A stretch of 18,627 nucleotides of DNA from an uncultured Eubacteriales bacterium (GCA_900544945.1 UQXG01000028.1:1-18627); one strand, 5' to 3'; positions 1 through 7,043 are shown, counted from the first letter of the stretch. Numbers and translations: made by a program. The notes: generated by a model not told the origin, from the letters alone.

Positions 1-197
1 TTTTGCGTCTTAAAACATAGAAACACTATATGTGGTATTTAATGATTATTTTATAACGATATATTGTATTTTGCCGAAGAAATGCGTAGTAAAGGAATCT
101 CATCTAACCGAACGCAGGTAGTGAGATGTACATAGTGAAAACGCCGGAAAGGTCCATCTGGTAAGTCCCTCTGGGCTCTGGGAGACGGCCGTTATGG
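1..197. other. Non-coding left edge, downstream of the repressor gene
   Basis: No convincing gene is visible. The first 80 bases are AT-rich. Positions 13-33 contain a loose dyad, AAACATAG then CTATATGT, which resembles the CAACATAG/CTATGTTG half-sites seen upstream of 7185 but is less perfect. A weak 6-bp dyad (ATCTCA 97-102, TGAGAT 122-127) is too loose to call a terminator for the minus-strand gene that ends at 198. The region may belong to the regulatory DNA of a gene to the left of the window. Confidence 0.4.
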
Positions 198-1271
198 TCA
201 GGTGCTCTTCCTTTGCACCAGCTTCCAGGGAAGCTTCTGGCCGGAGACCGGCTCGCCCCGGATGCGGCTGAGAATGGCCTGGGCACTCAGAGCGCCCAGC
301 ATACCTGGGTCGGGAGCCAGGCTGGTCATGCCCACAGGGCCCAGACTGCTGTAGTGACTGTTGTCAAAGCTGATAATGGCAAAGTCCCGGGGAACCTTTA
401 CCCCCTGATTCAGAAGAATTTCCAGCAGCCGGGAAGCGATTTCGTCGTTGTAGCACACCACGGCGGTGCAGGTTTCCCGGAGCTTTCCCGCAAAAAATTC
501 CAGCCAGGAGGTATCTCCCCGCTCAACCAGCGTCAGCCGCTGATTGGTATCATACCAGAAAACCGCTTCCTCCCGGGAAAGCAGATTCCGCTCCCGCAGA
601 GCCTGCATCATGCCGGAGTAGCGCAGGGCGCCCTGCCGGTCGTCCAGCTTGAAAATACCGCCGATCCGGGTGTGACCCTTTTCCAGCAGATGCCGGGTGG
701 CCAGATATCCGCCGGTCTCGTCATCGTCCCGCAGCACAGGCAGGCTCAACTCCGGATAGCAGCTGTAAATGAAGACAATGGGCATTCCGGTGGCCCGGAG
801 CTTCTCGTACAGATCCAGATTGGGATTGGGCAGAGCGGATTTGGTGCCCTCGATGATGAGACCCTGGACGGGGTGCTCCAGCAGCTGGGTCAGGATTTTC
901 CGCTCCTTTTCAAATTGATTGTCCGTGCCGTAGACCAGGGCGGAAAAGCCGTTTTCCAGCAAAGTCTGCTGACATTCCATCAGCAGGGCAGGGAAGATAT
1001 AGGTATTGGCAAAGCTGATGACGATGGCCACGGTGTTATTGCCGGTCCGCTCTGGTTCCTTCTGCTCCAGGATTACGGTTCCGCTGCCCTGGCGGCGGGC
1101 AATGAGCCCCTCCCGGGTGAGAATTTCCAGAGCGCTGCGGACGGTTTGACGGCTGACGTGATAGATTTCCATCAGCTGCTGCTCGGTAGGCAGCCGATTT
1201 GTGGCGCGGTAATCCCCAGCGGCGATGGCGGTGCGCAGCGACGCGGCCAGCTGGGCGTATTTTGTGGGCAT
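198..1271 (-). CDS. GntR-family repressor with LacI/AraR-type sugar-sensing domain
   Basis: A 357-aa DNA-binding regulator, probably controlling the divergent sugar ABC operon. Residues 1-70 form a GntR winged helix-turn-helix; visible landmarks are LPTEQQLMEIYHVSRQTVR and the wing EGLIARRQGSGTVI. The remainder, from about residue 80, is a LacI/periplasmic-binding-protein-like effector domain (VAIVISFANTYIFPALL near its start, FAIISFDNSHYSSLGPVGMTS near its end). This chimeric layout is that of AraR-type regulators, which bind a free sugar or sugar phosphate and then release DNA. The start at 1271 fits the GntR family and has an AGAAGGTGG ribosome binding site (1277-1285) five bases upstream. 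The ligand cannot be read from sequence; the neighbouring MglB-like importer suggests a hexose or related sugar. Confidence 0.9.
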   Translation of the reverse strand: MPTKYAQLAASLRTAIAAGDYRATNRLPTEQQLMEIYHVSRQTVRSALEILTREGLIARRQGSGTVILEQKEPERTGNNTVAIVISFANTYIFPALLMECQQTLLENGFSALVYGTDNQFEKERKILTQLLEHPVQGLIIEGTKSALPNPNLDLYEKLRATGMPIVFIYSCYPELSLPVLRDDDETGGYLATRHLLEKGHTRIGGIFKLDDRQGALRYSGMMQALRERNLLSREEAVFWYDTNQRLTLVERGDTSWLEFFAGKLRETCTAVVCYNDEIASRLLEILLNQGVKVPRDFAIISFDNSHYSSLGPVGMTSLAPDPGMLGALSAQAILSRIRGEPVSGQKLPWKLVQRKST

Positions 1272-1290
1272 TTTTCCACCTTCTCAATGC

Positions 1291-1303
1291 GTGTTAACCA
1301 CAC
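1291..1303. promoter_or_regulatory. Candidate repressor operator overlapping its own -10
   Basis: The plus strand reads GTGTTAACCACAC. It has GTGT/ACAC arms and contains the perfect 6-bp palindrome GTTAAC (1293-1298). It sits on the transcription start and -10 of the repressor promoter, the usual place for autoregulation. No second copy was found at the 1744-1772 promoter, so the assignment is tentative. Confidence 0.35.
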
Positions 1304-1330
1304 TATAGCATAAACCCGGGAAAATGCCAG
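1302..1330 (-). promoter_or_regulatory. Promoter of the repressor gene
   Basis: Read on the minus strand: a -35-like CTGGCA (plus coordinates 1325-1330), a 17-bp spacer and a -10 TATAGT (1302-1307) preceded by TGC, giving an extended -10. The predicted transcription start lies near 1295, about 25 bases upstream of the start codon. Confidence 0.55.
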
Positions 1331-1662
1331 AACTTTTTTCGCGGTTCGATACAATTGAAAAATGCAAAGAAGTTGTCCGGAGTATGTTCCGGATTTCTTA
1401 ACAAAGTTGTATTAAATTCGGGAGATTCCCGCAAGAATAAGGAGAAAAAACACGAAAAACGGAGGCGGGGAATCGTTTCCAAACCCGGGGTGGAAAATGC
1501 AAAGCATTGAAAGAAAAGCCGGAGAGCTGACACTTTTTGTGAACAATGACGGAAGCGGCCTGCAAGACATGACAAGCAGAATGACAATTGAAAATGATAA
1601 ATATAGCGGGCGTTTTCCGGGAAAATCAAAATTTTTAACTATAAAATGATAAATTCTTAAAA
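1331..1662. other. Divergent intergenic region, no clear gene
   Basis: This is AT-rich regulatory DNA between the repressor and the binding-protein operon. It holds a cre-like dyad (1467-1480), a small palindrome TTGTGAACAA (1537-1546), and a second copy of CCGGGAAAAT (1617-1626) that also occurs at 1316-1325 next to the repressor promoter. No reading frame with a ribosome binding site was found in it. Confidence 0.4.
1467..1480. promoter_or_regulatory. Weak cre-like / LacI-type operator dyad
   Basis: The minus strand reads GGAAACGATTCCCC, a GGAA/TTCC dyad with the central ANCGNT arrangement of catabolite-repression (CcpA) sites, but with mismatches at the ends. It would fit carbon control of a sugar importer. 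Evidence is limited to this visual match. Confidence 0.25.
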
Positions 1663-1782
1663 ATGAAAGGAGGAATTGTATTGCTAAATTTTGAATTTGT
1701 ATTGTCCACCTATACGAAAAATCTCTTAGAAGCATACGAATTCTTGACAAGTCCCATTTGGACAGTTATACTTGCACTATAA
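1663..1782 (+). CDS. Possible 39-aa leader peptide or chance ORF
   Basis: A short frame opens with ATG at 1663 or, more plausibly, TTG at 1681, seven bases after a perfect AAAGGAGG (1666-1673). It ends at TAA 1780-1782. The product from the TTG would be 33 aa with a hydrophobic C-terminus (TSPIWTVILAL). It overlaps the predicted -35/-10 of the downstream operon, so it cannot be read from that promoter and would need transcription from further upstream. No family is recognised. The strong ribosome binding site is the only real argument for it. Confidence 0.25.
   Translation: MKGGIVLLNFEFVLSTYTKNLLEAYEFLTSPIWTVILAL
1744..1772 (+). promoter_or_regulatory. Strong sigma-A promoter of the Mgl-type operon
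   Basis: A perfect -35 TTGACA (1744-1749), 17-bp spacer and -10 TATACT (1767-1772) predict a start near 1779, about 50 bases upstream of the binding-protein gene. A short GTCC/GGAC dyad (1751-1763) lies in the spacer. The match to consensus fits the very strong codon bias of the gene it drives. Confidence 0.8.
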
Positions 1783-1828
1783 GCCGTGTGTAACAGCCGG
1801 CGAAAATTTTGTAAGGAGTACGAGACGA

Positions 1829-2890
1829 ATGAAAAAGATTATCGCACTGGTTCTGGCCCTGATGATCATCATGTCCATGACCGCCTGCGGCGCAAAGCCC
1901 GCAGAGACTACCCCCGCAGCTCCCGCTGCTACCGAGGCCCCCGCTGCCGCTGCCGAGCCCGCCGGTGATGTCAAGACCTACAAGGTCGGCGTCGCCATCT
2001 ATCAGTACAACGACAACTTCATGACCCTGTACCGCCAGGAGATCGAGAACTACTTCAAGACCCTGGAGACCGACACCGTCAAGTACGAGGTCACCATGGT
2101 CGATGGCAAGAACGACATGGGCGAGCAGACCAACCAGATCGACACCTTCATCACTCAGAAGATGGACGTCATCATCTGCAACCTGGTTCAGACCTCCTCT
2201 GCCGAAGTCATCATCGACAAGGTCGTTGCCGCTGGCATTCCTCTGGTTCTGATCAACCGTGAGCCTCTGGGCGACGATGGCGACGAGTCCTACCCCGGCA
2301 TCATCAACAACCCCACCGTTTGCTACGTCGGTGCTGACGCTCGTCAGTCCGGTACCTACCAGGGCGAGATCGTTCTGGCTCTGCCCAACAAGGGCGACAT
2401 CAACGGCGACGGCGTTGTTTCCTACGTCATGGTCGTCGGCGACCCCGAGAACCCCGATGCACAGTACCGTACCGAGTACTCCATCAAGGCTCTGACCGAT
2501 GCCGGCGTGCAGGTCAAGGAGCTGGTCAAGAACGTTGGTAACTGGGATCAGACCAAGGGCCAGGAGATCGTGGCTGCCGCTCTGACTCAGTACGGCGATC
2601 AGATCGAGGTTGTCTTCTGCAACAACGACGGCATGGCTCTGGGCGCTGCCGCTGCCATCGAGGCCGCTGGCCGTAAGGTTGGTGAGGACATCTACCTGCT
2701 GGGCGTTGACGCTCTGGACGAGTGCCAGGAGATGGTCCAGAAGGGCACCATGACCGGTACCGTTCTGAACGACCACATCGGCCAGTCCCACAAGGCTGTT
2801 GATGTCGCCATCCAGGCTCTGAACGGCGAACCCATCGACAACTACTACTGGGTTGACTACGTCAAGGTTGACGCTTCCTACTTCGGCTAA
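1829..2890 (+). CDS. mglB: MglB-like galactose/glucose ABC substrate-binding lipoprotein
   Basis: A 353-aa extracytoplasmic sugar receptor anchored by lipid. The signal peptide ends in the lipobox MTAC with Cys20, followed by an Ala/Pro/Glu-rich linker to about residue 46. Close matches to E. coli MglB are visible: YNDNFM near the start of the mature domain, the EF-hand-like calcium loop DINGDG (from residue 190), NPDAQYR, NWDQ, CNNDGM, GVDAL and LNDH. Equivalents of Asp14, Asn91, Asp154, Arg158, Trp183, Asn211, Asp236 and Asn256 look conserved, while His152 is Asn. I chose the ATG at 1829 over an in-frame upstream start because it follows AGGAG (1813-1817) and begins a normal signal peptide. 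Codon use is heavily biased (CTG, AAC, GAC, CGT), as in highly expressed genes. Confidence 0.92.
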   Translation: MKKIIALVLALMIIMSMTACGAKPAETTPAAPAATEAPAAAAEPAGDVKTYKVGVAIYQYNDNFMTLYRQEIENYFKTLETDTVKYEVTMVDGKNDMGEQTNQIDTFITQKMDVIICNLVQTSSAEVIIDKVVAAGIPLVLINREPLGDDGDESYPGIINNPTVCYVGADARQSGTYQGEIVLALPNKGDINGDGVVSYVMVVGDPENPDAQYRTEYSIKALTDAGVQVKELVKNVGNWDQTKGQEIVAAALTQYGDQIEVVFCNNDGMALGAAAAIEAAGRKVGEDIYLLGVDALDECQEMVQKGTMTGTVLNDHIGQSHKAVDVAIQALNGEPIDNYYWVDYVKVDASYFG

Positions 2891-2910
2891 TATCCCGTCT
2901 GAACTTCTGT

Positions 2911-2938
2911 GGGTGGGCTGCTTGCAGCCCACCCCTTT
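2911..2938 (+). terminator. Hairpin attenuator after the binding-protein gene
   Basis: GGGTGGGCTG (2911-2920) pairs perfectly with CAGCCCACCC (2925-2934) across a CTTG loop, followed by only CTTT. The GC-rich stem with a weak U-tract is typical of partial termination that leaves binding protein in excess over ATPase and permease; it would also block 3' decay of the upstream message. Confidence 0.7.
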
Positions 2939-2946
2939 CAGAATGG

Positions 2947-3074
2947 GGTTTCGTTTGAGGGGATTATGAAAAAAGCTGCCGTTTATAGCCTGTCATTGCG
3001 AACCAGTGCGCACACTGGTGTGGCAATCCCCCGGTTGAACGGAACAGTCTTTCATATCCCCCTGAGACGAAACC
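2947..3074. mobile_element. 128-bp MITE/REP-like palindromic element
   Basis: The ends are imperfect inverted repeats of about 25 bp: GGTTTCGT at 2947 and ACGAAACC at 3067-3074, continued inward by GGGGATTATGAAA (2959-2971) against TTTCATATCCCC (3050-3061). The centre is a hairpin: ATTGC (2995-2999) with GCAAT (3023-3027), and ACCAGTG (3002-3008) with CACTGGT (3013-3019) around a CGCA loop. The whole unit could fold as one long hairpin and has no coding capacity. The core TGTCATTGCG...TGGCAATCC type is, from memory, a widely dispersed bacterial repeat. It lies inside the operon between the binding protein and the ATPase, so it should be transcribed. Confidence 0.75.
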
Positions 3075-3113
3075 ATAAGTCTTGAATAAGGAAAAGAATA
3101 GGAGGTCTGCTCT

Positions 3114-4631
3114 ATGAGTGAATACCGCTTGGAAATGCGCGGTGTTTGTAAGTCTTTCCCCGGTGTAAAGGCCCTGGATCACGCTCAGCTGTGCCTGCAT
3201 CCCGGCAAAGTACATGCGCTCATGGGAGAAAACGGTGCCGGCAAATCTACGCTGATGAAGTGTATGTTCGGTATCTACAGCATGGACGAGGGAGAGATTT
3301 ACTACGAGGGTCAGAAGGTCACCATCAAGGACCCTCTGGAAGCACTGAAAATGGGCATTGCCATGGTTCACCAGGAGCTTCAGCCCATCCCCGCCCGTAC
3401 CATCGGCGAGAACATCTTCCTGGGGCGCTACCCTATGAAGAAGCTGCTGGGCTTTATCCCCGTGGTCGATCATGAAAAAATGTACGCCGACACCGCCAAG
3501 CTCCTGAAGAAGGTGCGGATGGACTTCGACCCCAAGCAGATGCTGGGCGAGCTGAGCGTTTCCCAGATGCAGTCTGTGGAAATTGCCAAGGCCGTCTCCG
3601 CCAACTGTAAGGTGCTGATTCTGGACGAGCCCACCTCCTCCCTGACGGCAAACGAAGTGGAGGCCCTGTTCCGGATCATTGAGGATCTGAAGGCCGACGG
3701 CGTTGCCATCGTTTATATCTCCCACAAGATGGATGAGATTCTGCGGATCTCCGACGAAGTCACCGTCATGCGTGACGGCCACTACATCGGCACCTGGGAC
3801 AGTAAGGATCTGACCACCGACTTCATCATCTCCAAGATGGTGGGCCGGGAACTGACGAACCTGTACCCCGAGCGGCACAATGTGCCCGGCGAGGTGGTGT
3901 TCGAGGTGGAGGACTTCACCTCCATCAACCCCAGAAGCTTCCGTCACGTCAGCTTCAACGTCCGCAAGGGCGAGATCCTGGGCGTCGGCGGTCTGGTGGG
4001 TGCTCAGCGGACAGAGCTGATGGAAGGCCTGTTCGGCATCCGCTCCCATACCACCGGTACCATCCGGTTCCAGGGCAAGGAACTGAAAATTGATCGGCCC
4101 AAGGATGCTATCGACCAGGGCATCGCCATGCTGACCGAGGATCGGCGGGCAACGGGTATTCTGGGCGTGTTGAGCATCGCGGACAATATTTCCGTGGCTT
4201 CTCTGAAGAAGTACCTGGATTACGGTATCATGATCAACGACAAGAAGGTCGAGGCCCTGGTTCAGGCAAACGTCAAGAAGATGAACATCAAGACTCCCTC
4301 CAGCAAGACTCAGATCCAGAGCCTGTCCGGCGGCAACCAGCAGAAGGTGCTGATCGGCCGCTGGCTGGCAAACGCCCCGGATGTGCTGATCCTGGACGAG
4401 CCCACCCGTGGTATCGACGTGGGTGCCAAGTACGAGATTTACTGCATCATCGAAGAGCTGGCCCGGGCAGGAAAGAGCATCATCATGATTTCCTCTGAAA
4501 TGGCGGAGCTCATCGGTATGTCCGATCGGATCATGGTCATGTGCGACGGCAGAGTGACCGGCTTCGTGGACGGCAAGGATGCCACCCAGGAAAACATTAT
4601 GGAACTGGCAACCCAGTTTGAGACAGTTTGA
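3114..4631 (+). CDS. mglA: MglA-like double ATPase of sugar ABC transporter
   Basis: A 505-aa cytoplasmic protein with two fused ABC domains that powers import for the MglB/MglC-like partners. Domain 1 has Walker A GENGAGKS (residues 38-45), signature LSVSQMQSVEIAKA and Walker B LILDEPTSSL (Asp171-Glu172). Domain 2 has a degenerate Walker A, GLVGAQRTEL, with the lysine missing as is usual in this family, the signature LSGGNQQKV (from residue 404) and Walker B LILDEPTRGIDVG (Asp428). Its length is normal for MglA/RbsA/XylG. The start follows AGGAGG (3100-3105) by eight bases. It is in the operon with the gene at 1829 but separated from it by an attenuator and a MITE-like repeat, and is followed 20 bases later by the permease. 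Confidence 0.93.
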   Translation: MSEYRLEMRGVCKSFPGVKALDHAQLCLHPGKVHALMGENGAGKSTLMKCMFGIYSMDEGEIYYEGQKVTIKDPLEALKMGIAMVHQELQPIPARTIGENIFLGRYPMKKLLGFIPVVDHEKMYADTAKLLKKVRMDFDPKQMLGELSVSQMQSVEIAKAVSANCKVLILDEPTSSLTANEVEALFRIIEDLKADGVAIVYISHKMDEILRISDEVTVMRDGHYIGTWDSKDLTTDFIISKMVGRELTNLYPERHNVPGEVVFEVEDFTSINPRSFRHVSFNVRKGEILGVGGLVGAQRTELMEGLFGIRSHTTGTIRFQGKELKIDRPKDAIDQGIAMLTEDRRATGILGVLSIADNISVASLKKYLDYGIMINDKKVEALVQANVKKMNIKTPSSKTQIQSLSGGNQQKVLIGRWLANAPDVLILDEPTRGIDVGAKYEIYCIIEELARAGKSIIMISSEMAELIGMSDRIMVMCDGRVTGFVDGKDATQENIMELATQFETV

Positions 4632-4651
4632 GCAAGGAGGAAATTTGAAAT

Positions 4652-5665
4652 ATGAAAACACAGATGAGTGTACCTCAGAAAATTTGGAAGGTCATCAAGG
4701 GCAATCCCATTGTCATTATGCTGGCCATCATCAGCCTGGCCGTGGGCTTTACCATCAATAACTTCTTCTCCCTGGATAACCTGAATAACCTGATGTGCAA
4801 CACCACGGTTCGATTCCTCATCGCTTTGGGCGTTTCCGGCTGTCTGATCACCAAGGGCACCGACCTGTCCGCCGGCCGTCAGGCCGCTCTGGCCGCTACC
4901 CTGACCGGCGTCATGGTCCAGCGTGCCGATTATGCCAGCCGGATGTTCTCCTGGATGCCTGAGATGAACATGTGGGCAGTGCTGCTCATCGTCCTGGTTG
5001 TGGGCGCTATCATCGGTACCATCACCGGCCTGATCGTCGCCTACCTGAACGTGCCCCCCTTCATCGCAACGCTGGGCATTCAGACCATCATCTACGGCAT
5101 CAACCTGATCTACACCAACGCTCAGCCCATCGGCGGCTTCACCGACAGCTTCAAGTCCTTCTTCAACTGGAAGATGCTGCCCATCGGCTCCTTCAAGGGC
5201 TTCAACGGCTATATCCTCTTTGCGCTTCTCTTCGGCCTGATTTTCTGGTTCATGTATAACAAGACCACCCACGGCAAGTACATCTACGCCATCGGCGGCA
5301 ACGAGAACGCCGCTGAGGTCTCCGGTGTCAACGTGCGGGTGAGAAAGACCCTGATCTACATGACCGCAGGTCTGATGTACGCCTTCGCCGGCTTCCTGAT
5401 GACCGGTAAGTCCGGCGGCGCTTCCGCCTCCATGGGCGTCAGCTACGAGCTGGAAGCCATCGCCGGCTGTACCATCGGCGGCGTGTCCACCACCGGCGGT
5501 ATCGGTACCGTTGGCGGCATCCTGGTGGGCGTGCTGGTGTTCGAGCTGCTGAAGATCATCCTGCAGTTCGTGGGCGCCGACCCCAACTTCAACTACATTG
5601 TCCAGGGCCTGGTAGTCATCACCGCCGTTGCCATGGATATCCGTAAGTACGTCGCCAAGAAGTAA
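4652..5665 (+). CDS. mglC: MglC-like permease of sugar ABC transporter
   Basis: A 337-aa polytopic inner-membrane protein forming the translocation pore. About eight to ten hydrophobic segments are visible, starting with PIVIMLAIISLAVGFTI. Family marks include TKGTDLSAGR after the second segment, AYLNVPPFIATLGIQTIIYG, and the ATPase-coupling stretch HGKYIYAIGGNENAAEVSGV, all characteristic of the MglC/RbsC branch. AAGGAGG (4634-4640) precedes the ATG by eleven bases. Sugar specificity rests on the MglB-like partner rather than on this protein. Confidence 0.92.
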   Translation: MKTQMSVPQKIWKVIKGNPIVIMLAIISLAVGFTINNFFSLDNLNNLMCNTTVRFLIALGVSGCLITKGTDLSAGRQAALAATLTGVMVQRADYASRMFSWMPEMNMWAVLLIVLVVGAIIGTITGLIVAYLNVPPFIATLGIQTIIYGINLIYTNAQPIGGFTDSFKSFFNWKMLPIGSFKGFNGYILFALLFGLIFWFMYNKTTHGKYIYAIGGNENAAEVSGVNVRVRKTLIYMTAGLMYAFAGFLMTGKSGGASASMGVSYELEAIAGCTIGGVSTTGGIGTVGGILVGVLVFELLKIILQFVGADPNFNYIVQGLVVITAVAMDIRKYVAKK

Positions 5666-5669
5666 TTCT

Positions 5670-5879
5670 ATGGAAGAAAAAGACATCAAGGAAGAAACGG
5701 CAAAAGAAGAACAGCTCAAGTCCCAGTGGCAGCTTCAGAAGGAGAACTGGTATGACCGGGTGCCCCTGAATCAGAAGCAGCTGGACATCATCATAGGCGT
5801 GTGCCTTGTGCTGCTGGTGCTGACCTTCGTGCTGATCTATCTGGACGCAAAGGACATTTTCCACCTGTTTGGAAGATAA
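5670..5879 (+). CDS. Unnamed 69-aa single-pass membrane protein of the Mgl operon
   Basis: This small protein starts four bases after the permease stop, so it is probably translationally coupled; only a weak AAGAAG lies upstream. Residues 1-27 are highly charged and probably helical (Glu/Lys/Gln-rich). A WYDRVPLNQKQ segment follows (27-37), then one transmembrane helix at about 38-58 (IIIGVCLVLLVLTFVLIYL) and a short tail ending IFHLFGR. There is no signal peptide. An orientation with the N-terminus in the cytoplasm is likely, given the charges. I do not recognise a named family. Its place as the last gene before a strong terminator suggests an accessory role for the transporter. Confidence 0.75.
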   Translation: MEEKDIKEETAKEEQLKSQWQLQKENWYDRVPLNQKQLDIIIGVCLVLLVLTFVLIYLDAKDIFHLFGR

Positions 5880-5884
5880 TCAAG

Positions 5885-5919
5885 CCCCGCGCTTTTCCAT
5901 CGGAAGAGCGCGGGGTTTT
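5885..5919 (+). terminator. Intrinsic terminator of the Mgl-type operon
   Basis: A 14-bp stem, CCCCGCGCTTTTCC (5885-5898) with GGAAGAGCGCGGGG (5902-5915, one G-U pair), and a 3-base loop are followed by TTTT. It begins six bases after the small membrane protein gene. Confidence 0.92.
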
Positions 5920-5921
5920 CG

Positions 5922-5950
5922 TTGACGGCAGGATACCACCGTGGTACAAT
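5922..5950 (+). promoter_or_regulatory. Promoter of the TraX-family gene
   Basis: -35 TTGACG (5922-5927), 17-bp spacer and -10 TACAAT (5945-5950) start immediately after the previous terminator. The predicted start near 5957 touches the ribosome binding site AAGGAGG (5958-5964), leaving an unusually short leader of about 15 bases. Confidence 0.75.
5934..5946. promoter_or_regulatory. Palindromic operator candidate in the spacer/-10
   Basis: TACCAC (5934-5939) and GTGGTA (5941-5946) form a perfect inverted repeat around one base, overlapping the promoter spacer and the first two bases of the -10 box. A bound protein would occlude RNA polymerase. No candidate regulator is adjacent. Confidence 0.45.
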
Positions 5951-5971
5951 GACCGCGAAGGAGGCGATCCG

Positions 5972-6667
5972 ATGCCGCAAACACAGACAAAATCCGGTCT
6001 GACTGGCAATGAGCTGAAGCTCATTGCTCTCGTTACCATGACCATTGACCATGTAGGGCTGCTGCTCCTGCCGCAGCTGGTGATTTTGCGGATCATCGGC
6101 AGGCTCTCCATGCCTCTGTATGCCTACATGATTGCTCAGGGCTGCCGATACACCCATGACCGGCGACGGTATTTCCTCCGGCTGGCGGGGCTGGCTCTGG
6201 TGTGCCAGGTCGTGTATTATCTGGCCGACCGCTCCTTGTATCAGTGCATTCTTGTGACCTTCTCCCTGTCGGTGCTGTGCATCAGCGCCATCGATAGGGC
6301 TCGACGCGGAAGCGGCCTGGGATGGACGCTGGCGGCAGCTGCCGTGCTGCTGGGGGCGGGGGCAATTTGCGAACTGCTGCCTCGCTGGATTCCGGGCTTT
6401 GCGGTGGATTACGGCTTTTTTGGGGTGTTCCTGACGATACTCCTCTACTATGCCGGAAAAAAGGGAATTGTGCCCGGAATGCTGCTGCTGTGTCTGTCTC
6501 TGGGCGGGCTGCAATGGTGGTCCCTGGCCGCGGTGCCGCTGATGTTTTTGTACAACGGCCAGCGGGGGAGCCGCTCATTGGGCTGGATGTTCTACCTCTA
6601 TTACCCGCTGCACCTGGCGGTGCTTTATGGCATTGCAATGTTACTGCTATTGACCGGAAATGGCTGA
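5972..6667 (+). CDS. TraX-family membrane acyltransferase
   Basis: A 231-aa polytopic membrane protein of the TraX family, named for the F-plasmid pilin acetylase and common as a stand-alone chromosomal gene in Firmicutes. The diagnostic N-terminus is visible: LKLIALVTMTIDHVGLLLLP, then the RIIGRLSMPLYAYMIAQGCRYT stretch and several hydrophobic helices, ending LYYPLHLAVLYGIAM. The family belongs with membrane acyltransferases; the acceptor here is unknown, and no pilin or conjugation genes are nearby. I used the ATG at 5972 because AAGGAGG lies seven bases upstream; the frame is open further upstream but runs through the terminator and promoter. It is monocistronic or followed by a broken frame. 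Confidence 0.85.
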   Translation: MPQTQTKSGLTGNELKLIALVTMTIDHVGLLLLPQLVILRIIGRLSMPLYAYMIAQGCRYTHDRRRYFLRLAGLALVCQVVYYLADRSLYQCILVTFSLSVLCISAIDRARRGSGLGWTLAAAAVLLGAGAICELLPRWIPGFAVDYGFFGVFLTILLYYAGKKGIVPGMLLLCLSLGGLQWWSLAAVPLMFLYNGQRGSRSLGWMFYLYYPLHLAVLYGIAMLLLLTGNG

Positions 6668-6902
6668 TGGTTTGAAGCAAAATGAAAATGGGGATACCAA
6701 CAATGCGATGAAGGCCTGCTGCGCTGATCTGATGGATTATGTGAGATAAGCGGCCAAGTTCAGCCGCCTTCCGGTTCCGATTCAGGTAACGACACTGCTC
6801 ATAGAGACAGAGAATGTGAATGACCTTTTTGCAGGCCGCATAGGTTTTTGGTGGAAAACCGTGACGGCGGCTGCGGTGTACTGGAAACCGCGTGAATTAT
6901 AG
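6660..6902 (+). pseudogene. Possible small gene remnant broken by one stop
   Basis: An ATG at 6660, overlapping the end of the TraX-family gene, opens a frame of 29 codons to TAA (6747-6749). The same frame then stays open for another 50 codons to TAG (6900-6902), encoding a peptide containing VPIQVTTLLIETENVNDLF and FWWKTVTAAAVYWKPREL. A strong terminator begins ten bases after the TAG. One point mutation would restore an 80-codon gene ending just before that terminator. I do not recognise the product, and the open frame could be chance. Confidence 0.3.
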
Positions 6903-6912
6903 ATATGCCCGT

Positions 6913-6949
6913 GGATGCCTTCCTGATGTTTGAGGAAGGCATCCTTTTT
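6913..6949 (+). terminator. Intrinsic terminator
   Basis: GGATGCCTTCCT (6913-6924) pairs perfectly with AGGAAGGCATCC (6933-6944) over an 8-base loop, followed by TTTTT (6945-6949). It closes the TraX-family transcription unit and insulates the next promoter. Confidence 0.9.
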
Positions 6950-7023
6950 GCGGCGTGACATTGCCGCATCCGAAAGGGAGCGGGGGATTTCCGAAGGGAA
7001 AGACGCTGGATTTTTGGGCTCCT

Positions 7024-7043
7024 GGCAAGTTGCACAATTTTGA
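7024..7043. promoter_or_regulatory. Upstream box shared with the 11665 region
   Basis: This 20-base stretch, of the form GGCAA-N3-GCACAA, matches positions 11665-11684 at 15 of 20 bases. Both copies lie 50-60 bases upstream of a TTGACT -35 box, so this may be an activator or distal operator site for both transcription units. It is followed by TTATGTTG (7045-7052), a copy of the octamer seen at both promoters. Confidence 0.35.

Noticed and set aside
213..1313. A 366-codon plus-strand frame across the repressor gene
   Set aside because: It is the antisense shadow of the GntR-type regulator, whose domains are unmistakable on the minus strand.
5801..5971. N-terminal extension of the TraX-family protein
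   Set aside because: The extension would run through the upstream small gene, a strong terminator and the promoter; the ATG at 5972 has an ideal ribosome binding site and starts the family-conserved region.
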